Assembly (NCBI RefSeq): GCF_000949295.1
Contig: NZ_JXYS01000001.1
Span: 124,001 to 188,000, forward strand
DNA from: Acidithrix ferrooxidans
GTDB taxonomy: Bacteria > Actinomycetota > Acidimicrobiia > Acidimicrobiales > Acidimicrobiaceae
Direction of reading: 5' to 3'
Length of the DNA: 64,000 nucleotides
The position numbers were made by a program, and so were the translations under genes. Below are positions 18,991 through 27,958 of the stretch, one piece after another. The notes under the pieces were generated by a model. The model saw nothing but the letters and a program-made list of their open reading frames with translations. It made no database searches and was not told the origin of the DNA. Position 1 is the first letter of the stretch; each line of letters starts with the position of its first letter.

Positions 18991-20361
18991 TTATTGGGGC
19001 TCGCCATAGCCATAGATAGGGTCGCCATCCACCTCTGTGGAACGACCAGCTTGAAATGGACCATTGATCGTGACTCCAAGGTATCCATCCGGGCCTGGCC
19101 CTGAGTCGCCTTCTACGGTAATAATAGATCCATCGGGCCATACTTGGACAACAACGCCAGCGTGGACCGACGTTGCGGTATTGGCTGGACTTGTTCCGTA
19201 GAATGCTATGTCTCCAGCGGCTGGCGTGGAGGTGCCGCTAATAACATTCGTGTGGGTGGCAGCCCAATTATAGAGGTCGCCAGTAAAGCCATCTGACACG
19301 CTGGGTACGCCACCTCGATTCCAGACCCAGGAGCTAAATAAGGCGCACCACTCTTCACAAGGTCCATAAGGGTTGCAAAATCCTCCACTAGTGACTGGTC
19401 CTACTTGAGATTGAGCTGCTGCCACGATTGCGGAAGAGTTACTGAAGGTTCTTTCATTTGCGATGATGGAAAAGCTGTATTTGAAGGAGTCAGGTGACAG
19501 TAGCCAGTAGCCGAGATTGTTTGGAGAAGGAATGATCGAACTGATTGGTGTATTAGGTAGAGCTGATCCAAGTGAGCCATAAAAGCGGGCATCCCCAAAG
19601 GTAAAGACCCCTCCATCGTTGGCCACCAACCAATAGCCTTTGCCATCAGAGGTAGGGGCCATAGCCATAACCTGAGCATTTAGACTCTGTCCGCCCATGG
19701 AGCCATAAAATGGAGCATCCCCAAAGGTAAAGACCCCCCCATCGCTTGCAGCAAGCCAGTAACCGAGTCCTGATGGAGTCGCGCCGGCTCCTACTACGGC
19801 AGCATTTAGATGTTGCCCTCCCATGGAGCCATAAAAGCGGGCATCACCAAAGGTAAAGACCCCTCCATCGGTTGCTACTAGCCAGTATCCTCCGCCTGAC
19901 GGTGTCGAAAGCATGGCGACTATTGGTCCATTTAGTTTGGTCTGTGAGAGATCGCCGTAGTTCTTGGCATCCCCAAAGGCATAGACTGCTCCATCTGAGG
20001 CCGCCATCCAGTAACCTCTCTGATCTGGAGTTGGCACAAATGCGATTATAGGCGAATTCAAAGCGGTCTGTGAGAGATCGCCGTAACTATTGGCATCGCC
20101 GGTCGTAATTACCTGTCCATTTGCAGTTGCGTACCAATCTCCAGCGCCGCTATGGGTTGTCGCTGCTCCAATTACGACCGAGGTTGGCGTGATTTGGGGC
20201 ATTGGCGCCGAAGGCACGGCTCCAAAGCCGACCATTCCAGGCGTTGAATATGAAACCGGGGTAGAGACCTTAGAGATGTTTAGCGGAGAGTCGATTGCGC
20301 CAATCAAAGCACCGAGTGAGAGTGAGAGTGTAATTGTCCGTATGACTTTTGGTTTTTTCAT
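18991..20361 (-). CDS. Secreted CHAP-type cell-wall hydrolase with GYWLVAxDGG repeats
   Basis: 456 residues. Signal peptide at the N-terminus (KPKVIRTITLSLSLGALIGA). Residues about 75-290 hold six copies of a repeat of roughly 42 residues with FGDARFYGS, LNxxIV and GYWLVATDGG cores, possibly a propeller or a wall-binding array. The C-terminal domain (about 320-456) resembles CHAP/NlpC cysteine amidohydrolases: catalytic Cys in CEEWCALFSSWVW near residue 339, His in VHAGVVVQVW, acid in VEGDSG. Such enzymes cut peptidoglycan peptides. The repeat is the same family as in the surface protein ending at 8341, implying a shared anchor. Single gene; no partner nearby. Confidence 0.85.
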   Translation of the reverse strand: MKKPKVIRTITLSLSLGALIGAIDSPLNISKVSTPVSYSTPGMVGFGAVPSAPMPQITPTSVVIGAATTHSGAGDWYATANGQVITTGDANSYGDLSQTALNSPIIAFVPTPDQRGYWMAASDGAVYAFGDAKNYGDLSQTKLNGPIVAMLSTPSGGGYWLVATDGGVFTFGDARFYGSMGGQHLNAAVVGAGATPSGLGYWLAASDGGVFTFGDAPFYGSMGGQSLNAQVMAMAPTSDGKGYWLVANDGGVFTFGDARFYGSLGSALPNTPISSIIPSPNNLGYWLLSPDSFKYSFSIIANERTFSNSSAIVAAAQSQVGPVTSGGFCNPYGPCEEWCALFSSWVWNRGGVPSVSDGFTGDLYNWAATHTNVISGTSTPAAGDIAFYGTSPANTATSVHAGVVVQVWPDGSIITVEGDSGPGPDGYLGVTINGPFQAGRSTEVDGDPIYGYGEPQ

Positions 20362-20663
20362 GGTTGGGTTGCCCTTTATATAGTTTTTTAAGAACCTAAC
20401 TATCTGGAGATGAATCTATCTTTAAATAGTTAAAGCCTCGTTGCACAATGGTTAAATTGTTTTATCGGATATGAGAGATCTACAAAGTGGCCCGTTGCTA
20501 CAGCTCGCCTTCTTCAGGGCGACTGAATTTGAGCATCTTCGAATTTCACCATCGCTTGGGCAGCCCAAGGGGTATCACCTAAAATAAATCAAGGACCGCA
20601 ACAAGTTGTCGGGACCGTCTAAAAGTTGTGGACTGGTGGAAGCCTAGTGCGCCTTCGTCTCAA
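20362..20663. other. Intergenic stretch upstream of the wall hydrolase
   Basis: About 300 bases. I looked for a ydaO/c-di-AMP type leader, which often precedes actinobacterial wall hydrolases, and did not recognise one. No gene seen. Confidence 0.4.
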
Positions 20664-21374
20664 TTACTCGTTTGTTTTAGAAGCTAAGTGTTGGGCGAAG
20701 AAGACCAGTAGCCGTGACCAAGAATCCTCAGTAGCTTGTGCGTTGTAGTTCTTGGAGGATGGCGAGTTGAAAAAGGAGTGTTTGGCCCCTTGATAGATCT
20801 TGATATCGTGTGCAATTTCATATTGCGCCAAAGTCGCCTCCAGTGCACGCCCAGACTTGGCAGTTACATCTGAAGCGGGGAAGGATCCTACTATCGGACA
20901 AGCGCGGCTAAGCGCCTCTTTTGGCCTTGGATTGAAGCTGTAGAACGGGGCTATCGCCCTAAGTCTGTTGTCTGATGTGGACCATGCCAGCGCCAAGGAT
21001 CCACCAAGGCAAAAGCCAACCGCGCCAAGGCGGGCTTCATCTACATATTCAAGCTTGGCTAGGTCGGTCAAGGCTTGCTTCAATTGGTCGATGGCGAAAT
21101 GGTCTGTCGAGCTTGTCAGCATTTTAGAGAAGATCCGAGCCATGCATATGGCCTTAGTCTGGTTTGAAAAGAGATCTACCGCAAGTACGACGTATCCCTC
21201 AGCGACGATCTCTCCCGCAATCCTTCGGATATCTTCGTTTAGTCCAAAGATCTCATGGATTAGAACCACTCCAGGGCGCTTGATCGAGGGGTCCCATGAA
21301 GGATCGCTAAAAAGTTCTGCGTCCATAGATGTTGATTTCACATTGATCTGGATCTTGTCGTTTCGAACTGGCAT
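20664..21374 (-). CDS. Dienelactone hydrolase family protein
   Basis: 236 residues, alpha/beta-hydrolase fold with a cysteine nucleophile. The family block VVLIHEIFGLNEDIRRIA opens the domain; C122 sits in the elbow GAVGFCLGGSLALAW; the acid is probably in ASDVTAKSG near 170 and the His in GAKHSFFN near 203. Classic members open dienelactone in chlorocatechol degradation, but most genomic members are uncharacterised carboxyl-ester hydrolases, and no aromatic-degradation gene lies nearby. Apparently monocistronic. Confidence 0.88.
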   Translation of the reverse strand: MPVRNDKIQINVKSTSMDAELFSDPSWDPSIKRPGVVLIHEIFGLNEDIRRIAGEIVAEGYVVLAVDLFSNQTKAICMARIFSKMLTSSTDHFAIDQLKQALTDLAKLEYVDEARLGAVGFCLGGSLALAWSTSDNRLRAIAPFYSFNPRPKEALSRACPIVGSFPASDVTAKSGRALEATLAQYEIAHDIKIYQGAKHSFFNSPSSKNYNAQATEDSWSRLLVFFAQHLASKTNE

Positions 21375-21847
21375 TCATCCGATTATATGGCTCGATTGCG
21401 CTAATTTGATCAGCCACAGCCATCGGTAATAGATCTAAGTTGGACTAATCCTTTTTTGGCGGGGAGCATTGACCTTGGAGATCTCAGATCATCTTTGTCG
21501 GGGATAATCGGACCTTAATTACTCTATTATTCTTGAGTTTAGGTAGTACTTTTGTCACCTCGATCTACGCCATCATCTATGGCTAACGCCTCGGCTAGCT
21601 CGTCGGCCTGGGATCTTTGAAGGACCCGTGGGGTTGACTGTTTCATCTGGCATTGTAGCGACCTTTGAATTTTGTCCCAGATGATTTTTGCAATTGGTGA
21701 ATTGGCGCAATTTTCGCCGGTAAAGCTAGATAAAGCAGAGATCAATAAAGTATGGATCCATAAAATAAAACACCACTGCTAATGAGACTCCGCAACTAAG
21801 TAGAATGCCATCGGTAGTGGTGTTTTAGAATTTTTTGTCTGATTATC
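21375..21847. other. Intergenic stretch between the hydrolase and the sigma factor gene
   Basis: About 470 bases. A 68-codon minus-strand frame at 21539-21745 is Ser/Asp rich with no recognisable domain and I do not call it. The terminator of the sigma gene lies at 21767-21826. Confidence 0.5.
21767..21826. terminator. Terminator downstream of the sigma factor gene
   Basis: Perfect 11-bp arms AAAACACCACT (21767-21777) and AGTGGTGTTTT (21816-21826) around a 38-nt loop, with A/T flanks on each side so it could work on both strands. It begins 21 bp past the sigma gene stop. Confidence 0.7.
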
Positions 21848-22795
21848 TTAAGCAGCTGGAGCTTTGAGGCCGGGATGCTCAGCGAGTCGATCTAAAGCCG
21901 CGGCTTCGAGACGACGCGCTCGTCGAGGTCCAATTCCAAGATGTTTGGCAGTCGCTTCTAATGAAGCAGGTCTGTTGCCATCAAGGCCGAATCGCAGAAT
22001 AACTACGGCACGCTCTAGGGGATCTAGCTCTTCGAGTGCCTTTCGAAGTTGATCGCGCGTGAGCGCTTCGTCTACCTCATCCTCAAACGTGTTTTCGCTA
22101 CCGATTACCAGGTCGCCGAGGCTTGTCTCTCCTTCGGGGCCAACTGCTTGATCAAGAGAGGCTACAACTCTAGCTGCATGCCTCACATCTGCCAATTGGG
22201 CAGGTGAAAGATTCGCACTCTTTGCTATCTCTAACTCCGTTGGATTACGTTGGTTCTCATTTTGCAGCTCTCGAGTTACATTATCAACTCGACGTGATCT
22301 CTCTGCGGCCTCCATTGGAAGGCGAATGGCTTGGCCGTGGTTATGAACTGCACGCTGCAGGGATTGCCTAACCCACCAGGTGGCATAGGTAGAGAATTTG
22401 AAGCCTCTTCTCCAGTCAAATTTTTCGACAGCACGAATCAGTCCGAAGGTGCCTTCTTGAATTAGGTCTGAGAGTTCGACTCCGCGATCTTGATATCGGC
22501 GTGCCCAGTGGACTACTAGGCGAAGGTTTGCGGCCACCATCTCAGACTTAGCCGTCTCATCTCCGGCACGTACGCGCTTAGCTAGTTCCACTTGTTCTGC
22601 TGGAGAGGGTAGAGGGTGACGTGCTAAGTCATCTAGGAAAAGACGTACTGCATCTGCGCCTAAACCTGAGATATTTAATATCGCATCAACCGTCGCTGCG
22701 TCATTTTTCGATCGCCTCTTGCGAGGAGCCTTTAATGCCGGGTCTACTTTTTCCTTCTCAACTTTCTTGCGTGTCGTCACTGTCGTCTTCGTCAT
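21848..22795 (-). CDS. RNA polymerase sigma factor, sigma-70 family (RpoD/SigB-like, without region 1.1)
   Basis: 315 residues. A basic tail (1-40) precedes region 1.2 (DAVRLFLDDLARHPLPSPAE), region 2 (AANLRLVVHWARRYQDRGVE, DLIQEGTFGLIRAVEKFDWR, FKFSTYATWWVRQSLQRAV), region 3 (RNPTELEIAKSANLSPAQLA) and region 4 (LDPLERAVVILRFGLDG; ATAKHLGIGPRRARRLEAAA). It directs core polymerase to promoters. The region 4.2 recognition helix reads GPRRARRLEAAAL where primary sigmas usually have RERVRQIEAEAL, so it may be an alternative group 2 or 3 sigma instead of the housekeeping one. Monocistronic with its own terminator. Confidence 0.92.
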   Translation of the reverse strand: MTKTTVTTRKKVEKEKVDPALKAPRKRRSKNDAATVDAILNISGLGADAVRLFLDDLARHPLPSPAEQVELAKRVRAGDETAKSEMVAANLRLVVHWARRYQDRGVELSDLIQEGTFGLIRAVEKFDWRRGFKFSTYATWWVRQSLQRAVHNHGQAIRLPMEAAERSRRVDNVTRELQNENQRNPTELEIAKSANLSPAQLADVRHAARVVASLDQAVGPEGETSLGDLVIGSENTFEDEVDEALTRDQLRKALEELDPLERAVVILRFGLDGNRPASLEATAKHLGIGPRRARRLEAAALDRLAEHPGLKAPAA

Positions 22796-24561
22796 AATTT
22801 TAAATGCCTTAATAAATTTTGAACGCTACATTCTATCTTAATGTAGCTATGTCACGTACACAAACTTTGCGCCAAACTTCACTTCGACGTTTTATCGCCT
22901 TTGCTTGACGTCTCGTAGATTTTGCCAAAATTTGGCCGCACTTTCATTGGAATGAAACTAAGTTCTACAAATGAGTTCGTCATAATCGAAGTGCCGCCTT
23001 TAACTGTTTGGACAATCTGGTTGACCTAAAGTAGCAGATGCGCGACCACCGTATCCTTAGTTTCACCTGTTTTATGGAACAAACTTTATTAGCGACTAAT
23101 TTCGTAAACGATACTATTTATCTAACGATTGAACCGATGCACTCTCCGAATCTGTTGCGGCTACTTCAGCTGGCATAAAACCTAGAACTTTCAATTATGC
23201 CATAAAGTTGGCCATTATGCAAGTGCCAGAGAGTCCATTGTTGGTTGTTTTTCTCTTAGGCGTCTTAGAGATTTAGGCAATTTAGTTCAGCTGGGCTATA
23301 GGCGGATGATCATATTTGCCTATTAGGACGAGAGTACATTCTCATTATCTGCGCGAGAGTGGCTCCCAAGTTGTATTGCTGGCGTCTCGACCTTGCTTAT
23401 CTTTTGCTATCCAGCTCATCAATTTGAGCGTAGCCTCAAGTAGCTAGAGATCTAGAGTGCCAATTGGCCAACTAGACGACGCATGAATCTTCTCGGTGTG
23501 TCGACTTGGGTAGGGCAACCCATCGGGTCACGGTGGTTGCAAAGGCGCAAGAGTATTGGTGTGATTTATGATCGCTGATCGGATGTTGAGGCAGATGGGC
23601 CTGTTGGCCTTATTCGATATCTTGAATCTATCAAATGCGAGATCGATCTTTTCATTTGCTTTCTCTAACAATCAATTTGTCCTGATAGTGTCAGCGAACC
23701 GGCTCTTGTGAACTTTTGAATCTGAAGACCTTTGAATGGTGATTAGGAAGTCTTGAATCCAAGGTTAGCTTGCGCAATAGAGTATCGATCTGGAGATTGT
23801 GGATCTGGATGCCAAATCTTGCCATTGCCTGGAACCAGTCCTGCTGCCGGGTAGATTCTGGGTAATTACGACATGGTTAGTACAAACTAGTTAGTTAGGC
23901 GTTTGGTAAGTGCCGATTAGATTAAGTGCCGATTAGATGACGACGCTAGAAGATGAGGTACTGCTTTATTTCGCCTTGAGCACTCTGTGTGATCGCCCCA
24001 AGGCTGGTGTTTTTTCGCTATAACGAATCACTCTGTGCCTATGAGAGATCACGTAAGGCTGCGACCATTTGGTTAGTTGGCCCTGAAAGACGGGACGGAC
24101 CTGGAAGATGCGGGTCACTTGATCTAGAACATCGAGATCTCGCGTGTACCTATTCTCGAATTTGATGACTTTGGTTGTGGATTTTCCCAGATCAAGTCCA
24201 AGTTTACTTTGAAAACATGGCGCATTGCATGTTGTCTTGTTTGGTCTAATCTTTGGTGAAATTGAGTGTTTTCTGTAGTTACTTGGCGAGACCACTTGAA
24301 GGCTTGCAATCCCTAATCCAGCATTTCTAATTTTCAATCATAGGATCGTCGTTTCGGTCATGCTCCCCGCCATCTAGAAGCTTAAATTGGTTGACAAGGA
24401 AAGGTTGGTCATTGGAGCGGTAGTTGTCTATTCTGTGAGGTAGGTCAAGCTGGGCTCTATGAACTGAGAGTCATCAAACATTCAGCCAAAGTTAATATTT
24501 CTGATGTAATAAAATGAATATAAAACAGTGATTTTGCGTTAAACGATATACAAGAGACGAA
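22796..24561. other. Longest gene-free stretch of the window
   Basis: About 1.77 kb. The only sizeable frames are on the minus strand at 23966-24337 (123 codons) and 24124-24309, neither with a recognisable domain or convincing start. A short imperfect palindrome CTACATtctatcttaATGTAG (about 22826-22846) sits in the sigma gene leader. A 16-bp tandem duplication is at 23907-23938. Decayed coding sequence is possible but I cannot prove it. Confidence 0.5.
23907..23938. repeat. 16-bp tandem duplication
   Basis: TAAGTGCCGATTAGAT occurs twice head to tail (starting at 23907 and 23923; the first junction base pattern is intact). Confidence 0.9.
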
Positions 24562-25770
24562 ATGGATGGTTTCAAGATGAATTTGAATACCGGCAATACT
24601 ACAAATGATGGCTCAAAGGCCAATAGCTCCTTTCGAGATCGAAATCGACGGCGTTACATCTCTCGTCTGGCTATACCTTCAGTTTTGGGAGTCGGAGTAG
24701 TAGCAGTAGCTGGTTTTTATCCCGGTGTAGTCTCTGCATCTGTACCCAACCTTTCTCCGATTAGCGCATCAGCCTTGATCACCAAGGCACTAAGTGCAAA
24801 GGCACCTATCTATTCGGGCTCGATAATTGAGACTGGCAATAGCGGGATCCCTTCCCAAGCGATATCAGCTTTAGGTGGCAAGGCGTCTTCGAATCCACTT
24901 ACCACGCTTTTGACCCAAGCGCTCACCTCCTCGGTGTCGGCGAACTACTGGGTTAATGGAACTGGAAGCTTGAGGGTTCAAATCCCAAATGCAACTGGAG
25001 AGTCGGATCTATATTCGACTAATGGCGTGACATGGCTCTACAACTCGACCAACAATAGTGCGACCAAGATCGTTAGCGGACAAAGCCAACCGACCTCTCC
25101 AACTTCGGCTCTTGCCAAATCAAATGTGGTCACTCCAGCAGCTATTGCCTCCAAAATTCTCGCTTCTTTGCCTGCAGGATCCACCACTTCGGTAGATAGT
25201 TCGTCATACGTTGCAGGTCAAGCTACCTACACTTTGACCGTTCATAGCAATGATCCAAATTCGTTGATAAAAGATGTAAGATTCTCAATCGATGCCACTA
25301 CCGGGGATACCTTGGGTGTCTATATCGATTCGTCCTCTTCTTCGACGGTCTTTTCTTTGGCGTATCAGTCGCTTTCTTATCAAAAGCCGGCAAGTTCCGT
25401 CTTTAGTTATTCGCCAGCACCGGGCACGACTCTTAAGACGACAGTTCTTGGTGGTACAAGTATGACACATCCCCCGATGATCTCTTCAACAGCTCCTGGT
25501 ACTAAAGCGCCTTCTCTAACCCATAGGGTTATCGGCAGTGGCTTTTCTGAGGTAGTTGTTTTGAGTGGGCCCGCTGGCTCAGCTTCGTCCACTGGTACTT
25601 CAACATCTAAAGCCTTGGCAATGCTAAAGGCAATAGGGGTTCCTAAGACGACTTCGTTGGGTAGCGGATATCTGATCACGTTGAACTTTGGCTCTGCGTT
25701 CATCTCTCAAAATGGAACGGTAGCCTTTGGAGCAGTGCCAGGTTCGGTGCTGTTGAACGACCTAGGCTAA
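24562..25770 (+). CDS. Secreted LolA/RseB-like (DUF2092-type) protein next to an ABC exporter
   Basis: 402 residues. A basic N-terminus (RDRNRRRYISRL) and one hydrophobic segment (about 40-65, AIPSVLGVGVVAVAGFYPGV) form a signal or anchor, with SASV as a possible cleavage region. The rest is Ser/Thr/Gly-rich beta-sheet sequence with the layout of actinobacterial LolA-like or sigma-E-regulator-like proteins: YWVNGTGSLRVQIPN, DLYSTNGVTWLYNS, YTLTVHSNDPNSL, VRFSIDATTGDTLGVYI. Homologues often sit before an ABC ATPase/permease pair, as here. Assignment rests on this layout and on context and is moderate. A hairpin between this gene and the ABC pair suggests separate or attenuated transcription. 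Confidence 0.7.
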   Translation: MDGFKMNLNTGNTTNDGSKANSSFRDRNRRRYISRLAIPSVLGVGVVAVAGFYPGVVSASVPNLSPISASALITKALSAKAPIYSGSIIETGNSGIPSQAISALGGKASSNPLTTLLTQALTSSVSANYWVNGTGSLRVQIPNATGESDLYSTNGVTWLYNSTNNSATKIVSGQSQPTSPTSALAKSNVVTPAAIASKILASLPAGSTTSVDSSSYVAGQATYTLTVHSNDPNSLIKDVRFSIDATTGDTLGVYIDSSSSSTVFSLAYQSLSYQKPASSVFSYSPAPGTTLKTTVLGGTSMTHPPMISSTAPGTKAPSLTHRVIGSGFSEVVVLSGPAGSASSTGTSTSKALAMLKAIGVPKTTSLGSGYLITLNFGSAFISQNGTVAFGAVPGSVLLNDLG

Positions 25771-25949
25771 AGCATGGCGCATGTCTAGATAGTTGAGCTT
25801 ATGAATTTTTGAGGGTTCTGTTCGACTTTGAACCTTACCTAATGAGATTTCAATGCGATATTTGTCATTTTTACTTGAATCGATAAGGAATCAGAACTTT
25901 ATCATTTGAAATTTTGGCTTTCTGATTTGTAAATACGGACGTTTGTAAT

Positions 25950-25986
25950 GCGCTACCTCTTCCTTGATAGGGGTAGCGCTTTGTTC
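25950..25986 (+). terminator. Hairpin between the LolA-like gene and the ABC exporter
   Basis: GCGCTACC (25950-25957) pairs perfectly with GGTAGCGC (25972-25979), followed by TTTGTT. It ends only 14 bp before the TTG start of the ABC ATPase, so it is either the terminator of the upstream gene or an attenuator. Confidence 0.65.
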
Positions 25987-26000
25987 AGTTAGGTTTTCTT

Positions 26001-26957
26001 TTGGAATATTTGATTCAAACCACAGCCCTTACCAAAGAGTATGGTGGGCGTAAGGTGGTTAATTCATTAGATCTTGTCGTGCCCGAGGGTTCAATTTATG
26101 GATTTTTGGGGCCAAATGGATCTGGCAAGACAACTACGATTCGAATGCTTCTTGGTTTGATCTTCCCTACTTCAGGAGAGATGAAGGTTTTGGGGAGGTC
26201 GATGCCAAAATACTTAGATCAAGTCCTTCCTCATCTAGGAGCAGTGGTAGAAGGACCCGGTCTATATCCGTCGTTATCGCCGAGTAGATACTTAGAGCGC
26301 ATGGCGAACAACTCTAAAGCAATCCGTAAAGCCGCAGCAAAAGCTTCTCCAGAGCTGGCTGCCCTTGAGACTGATATCGCAGCTGCTTTAGATCGAGTCG
26401 GCTTGTCCAAGGTGGCTCAACGGCGCTCCAAGGCGCTGAGCCTAGGCATGAAACAGCGCCTGGCACTTGCAAATGCGCTTTTATTTCCTAGACGACTACT
26501 GATCTTAGATGAACCTACAAATGGGATGGATCCTCAAGGCATCGTCGAGATGCGTGATCTGATTATGGAACTCTCAAGCTCGGGAACTACTGTCTTTATC
26601 TCCTCACACATTCTCTCTGAGATAGAGCAGCTCTGTAGCCACGTTGGAGTGATTCAACACGGAGAATTGTTATTTCAGGGCGAATTGAGCGAGCTGCAGA
26701 GCCAACTTCCTACGAAGTTGGTAATTGGAGTTCGGGAGGTAGAAGAGGCAAAGGCTCTGCTCTTGGCAAAATACTCCTTCGAATTTCAAGATGTGAGTGG
26801 GGGCCTCTTTTCGGTTTCGCGCGGTGAAATCCCAATCGAACAGATCGTGAAAGATTTAGTTCAAGAAAACTATGGTCTATTTAGAATCGCCGAGGATAAA
26901 TCAACCCTCGAAGAGGCATTTGTGCACCTGACGGGGGTAACTTCTGATGTTTATTGA
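26001..26957 (+). CDS. ABC transporter ATP-binding protein (ABC-2 exporter type)
   Basis: 318 residues with a TTG start. Walker A GPNGSGKTTT at 37-46, Q loop near 85, signature LSLGMKQRLALANALL near 148, Walker B RLLILDEPTNGMDPQG near 166, H loop in VFISSHILSEIEQL. The C-terminal 80 residues form the extra domain usual in drug, lantibiotic or lipid exporter ATPases. A 30-residue insert with Ala/Lys (KAIRKAAAKASPELAALETD) sits between the Q loop and signature. Its stop overlaps the start of the permease by 11 bp, so the two are co-translated. Substrate unknown. Confidence 0.94.
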   Translation: MEYLIQTTALTKEYGGRKVVNSLDLVVPEGSIYGFLGPNGSGKTTTIRMLLGLIFPTSGEMKVLGRSMPKYLDQVLPHLGAVVEGPGLYPSLSPSRYLERMANNSKAIRKAAAKASPELAALETDIAAALDRVGLSKVAQRRSKALSLGMKQRLALANALLFPRRLLILDEPTNGMDPQGIVEMRDLIMELSSSGTTVFISSHILSEIEQLCSHVGVIQHGELLFQGELSELQSQLPTKLVIGVREVEEAKALLLAKYSFEFQDVSGGLFSVSRGEIPIEQIVKDLVQENYGLFRIAEDKSTLEEAFVHLTGVTSDVY

Positions 26958-27750
26958 AGAACTTCGCTTTATATTATTCCGTCGACGTACGTTAATAAGC
27001 TTTATCGTATTGGCCGCAATTCCAATTATTTTAGGGCTAGTCGTTGCTACCTTTGGTGTCGGCAATGGTGGAAATGGACCGAATCCATTTATCGATCAAA
27101 TCACCCATAACGGCGTATTTCTCTCGATTACCGCAATTACCACCTCGCAGTTTGTGATCATACCCCTGATAATCTCAATAGTTGCTGGTGAAGCTTTTGC
27201 TAGCGAAGCGGCATCTGGGACGCTTAGGTATCTTCTCATCTCTCCAATTCGTCGTTCTCGCATCCTTATTATCAAGTCTTCGGCAATTTTGACGTACGCA
27301 CTATTGGCGAGCCTCTTTATGGTTGTAATTGGTCTGATAGTGGGTGCACTATTGTTCCCAATAGGAGCCGTAACAACCCTCTCTGGTTCGCAGATTCCTC
27401 TTAGTCAAGGGATTATCCGAGTGCTTGGATTGGGGTTTTTTGAGGGTATCTCAGTTTTTTCGGTCGTTGCCATTGGAGTTATGGCGTCTACTCTTACTGA
27501 CTCCGCAATTGGTGCATCTGCAATCTCGTTTGGATTTGTTGTAATTGTCGAGATCCTCAATACGATTCCGCAGCTGATTCACTTTGCTCCTATAATGCTT
27601 CCCAACTATTGGGGTGCGGGGACGGATCTGTTTAGGAACCCAGTCATCTTTAGCGGGATCTATAAGGACTTCTTGGAGCAGCTAGGGTGGATGGCTCTTG
27701 CGTTTTCGATAGCGTGGGCGAGATTCTCGACAAAGGATATCACCTCTTAA
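26947..27750 (+). CDS. ABC-2 type transporter permease
   Basis: 267 residues with six predicted membrane segments (for example residues 15-40, 60-85, 105-140, 165-185, 190-215 and 240-255). The block EAFASEAASGTLRYLLISPIRR is the characteristic ABC-2 permease coupling region (E-x-x-x-G-T). It starts inside the last codons of the ATPase gene. With that protein it should form a homodimeric-permease exporter. Unlike most, it is short and single-domain. Substrate unknown; the LolA-like neighbour suggests an envelope role, which is inference. Confidence 0.9.
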   Translation: MFIEELRFILFRRRTLISFIVLAAIPIILGLVVATFGVGNGGNGPNPFIDQITHNGVFLSITAITTSQFVIIPLIISIVAGEAFASEAASGTLRYLLISPIRRSRILIIKSSAILTYALLASLFMVVIGLIVGALLFPIGAVTTLSGSQIPLSQGIIRVLGLGFFEGISVFSVVAIGVMASTLTDSAIGASAISFGFVVIVEILNTIPQLIHFAPIMLPNYWGAGTDLFRNPVIFSGIYKDFLEQLGWMALAFSIAWARFSTKDITS

Positions 27751-27751
27751 T

Positions 27752-27783
27752 TACCCCTAGGAGTCGAGAGGTCTTTTATTTTA
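27752..27783 (+). terminator. Weak terminator after the ABC permease gene
   Basis: A short stem ACCCCT/AGAGGT (one G-U pair) with CTTTTATTTTAG after it, starting a few bases beyond the stop. Confidence 0.4.
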
Positions 27784-27958
27784 GTTCTAGATTGTTTTGG
27801 ACTTGGTGCCAATAGTTAGACTTCCTCTAACTATTTAGGGTTTTGTTGTGTTTTCCTACAACCGAAAACTCCGACCTGTTGTTGATAAGGTCTTGTTTTT
27901 GGGTACCTTATTGGGGTAACTTTAGAGCATATGAATTTTGTGAAAGAGGACGTTTTAC

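Noticed and set aside
23966-24337. 123-codon minus-strand ORF
   Set aside because: Basic, with no recognisable family and overlapped by another frame; could be decay of a gene but cannot be supported.
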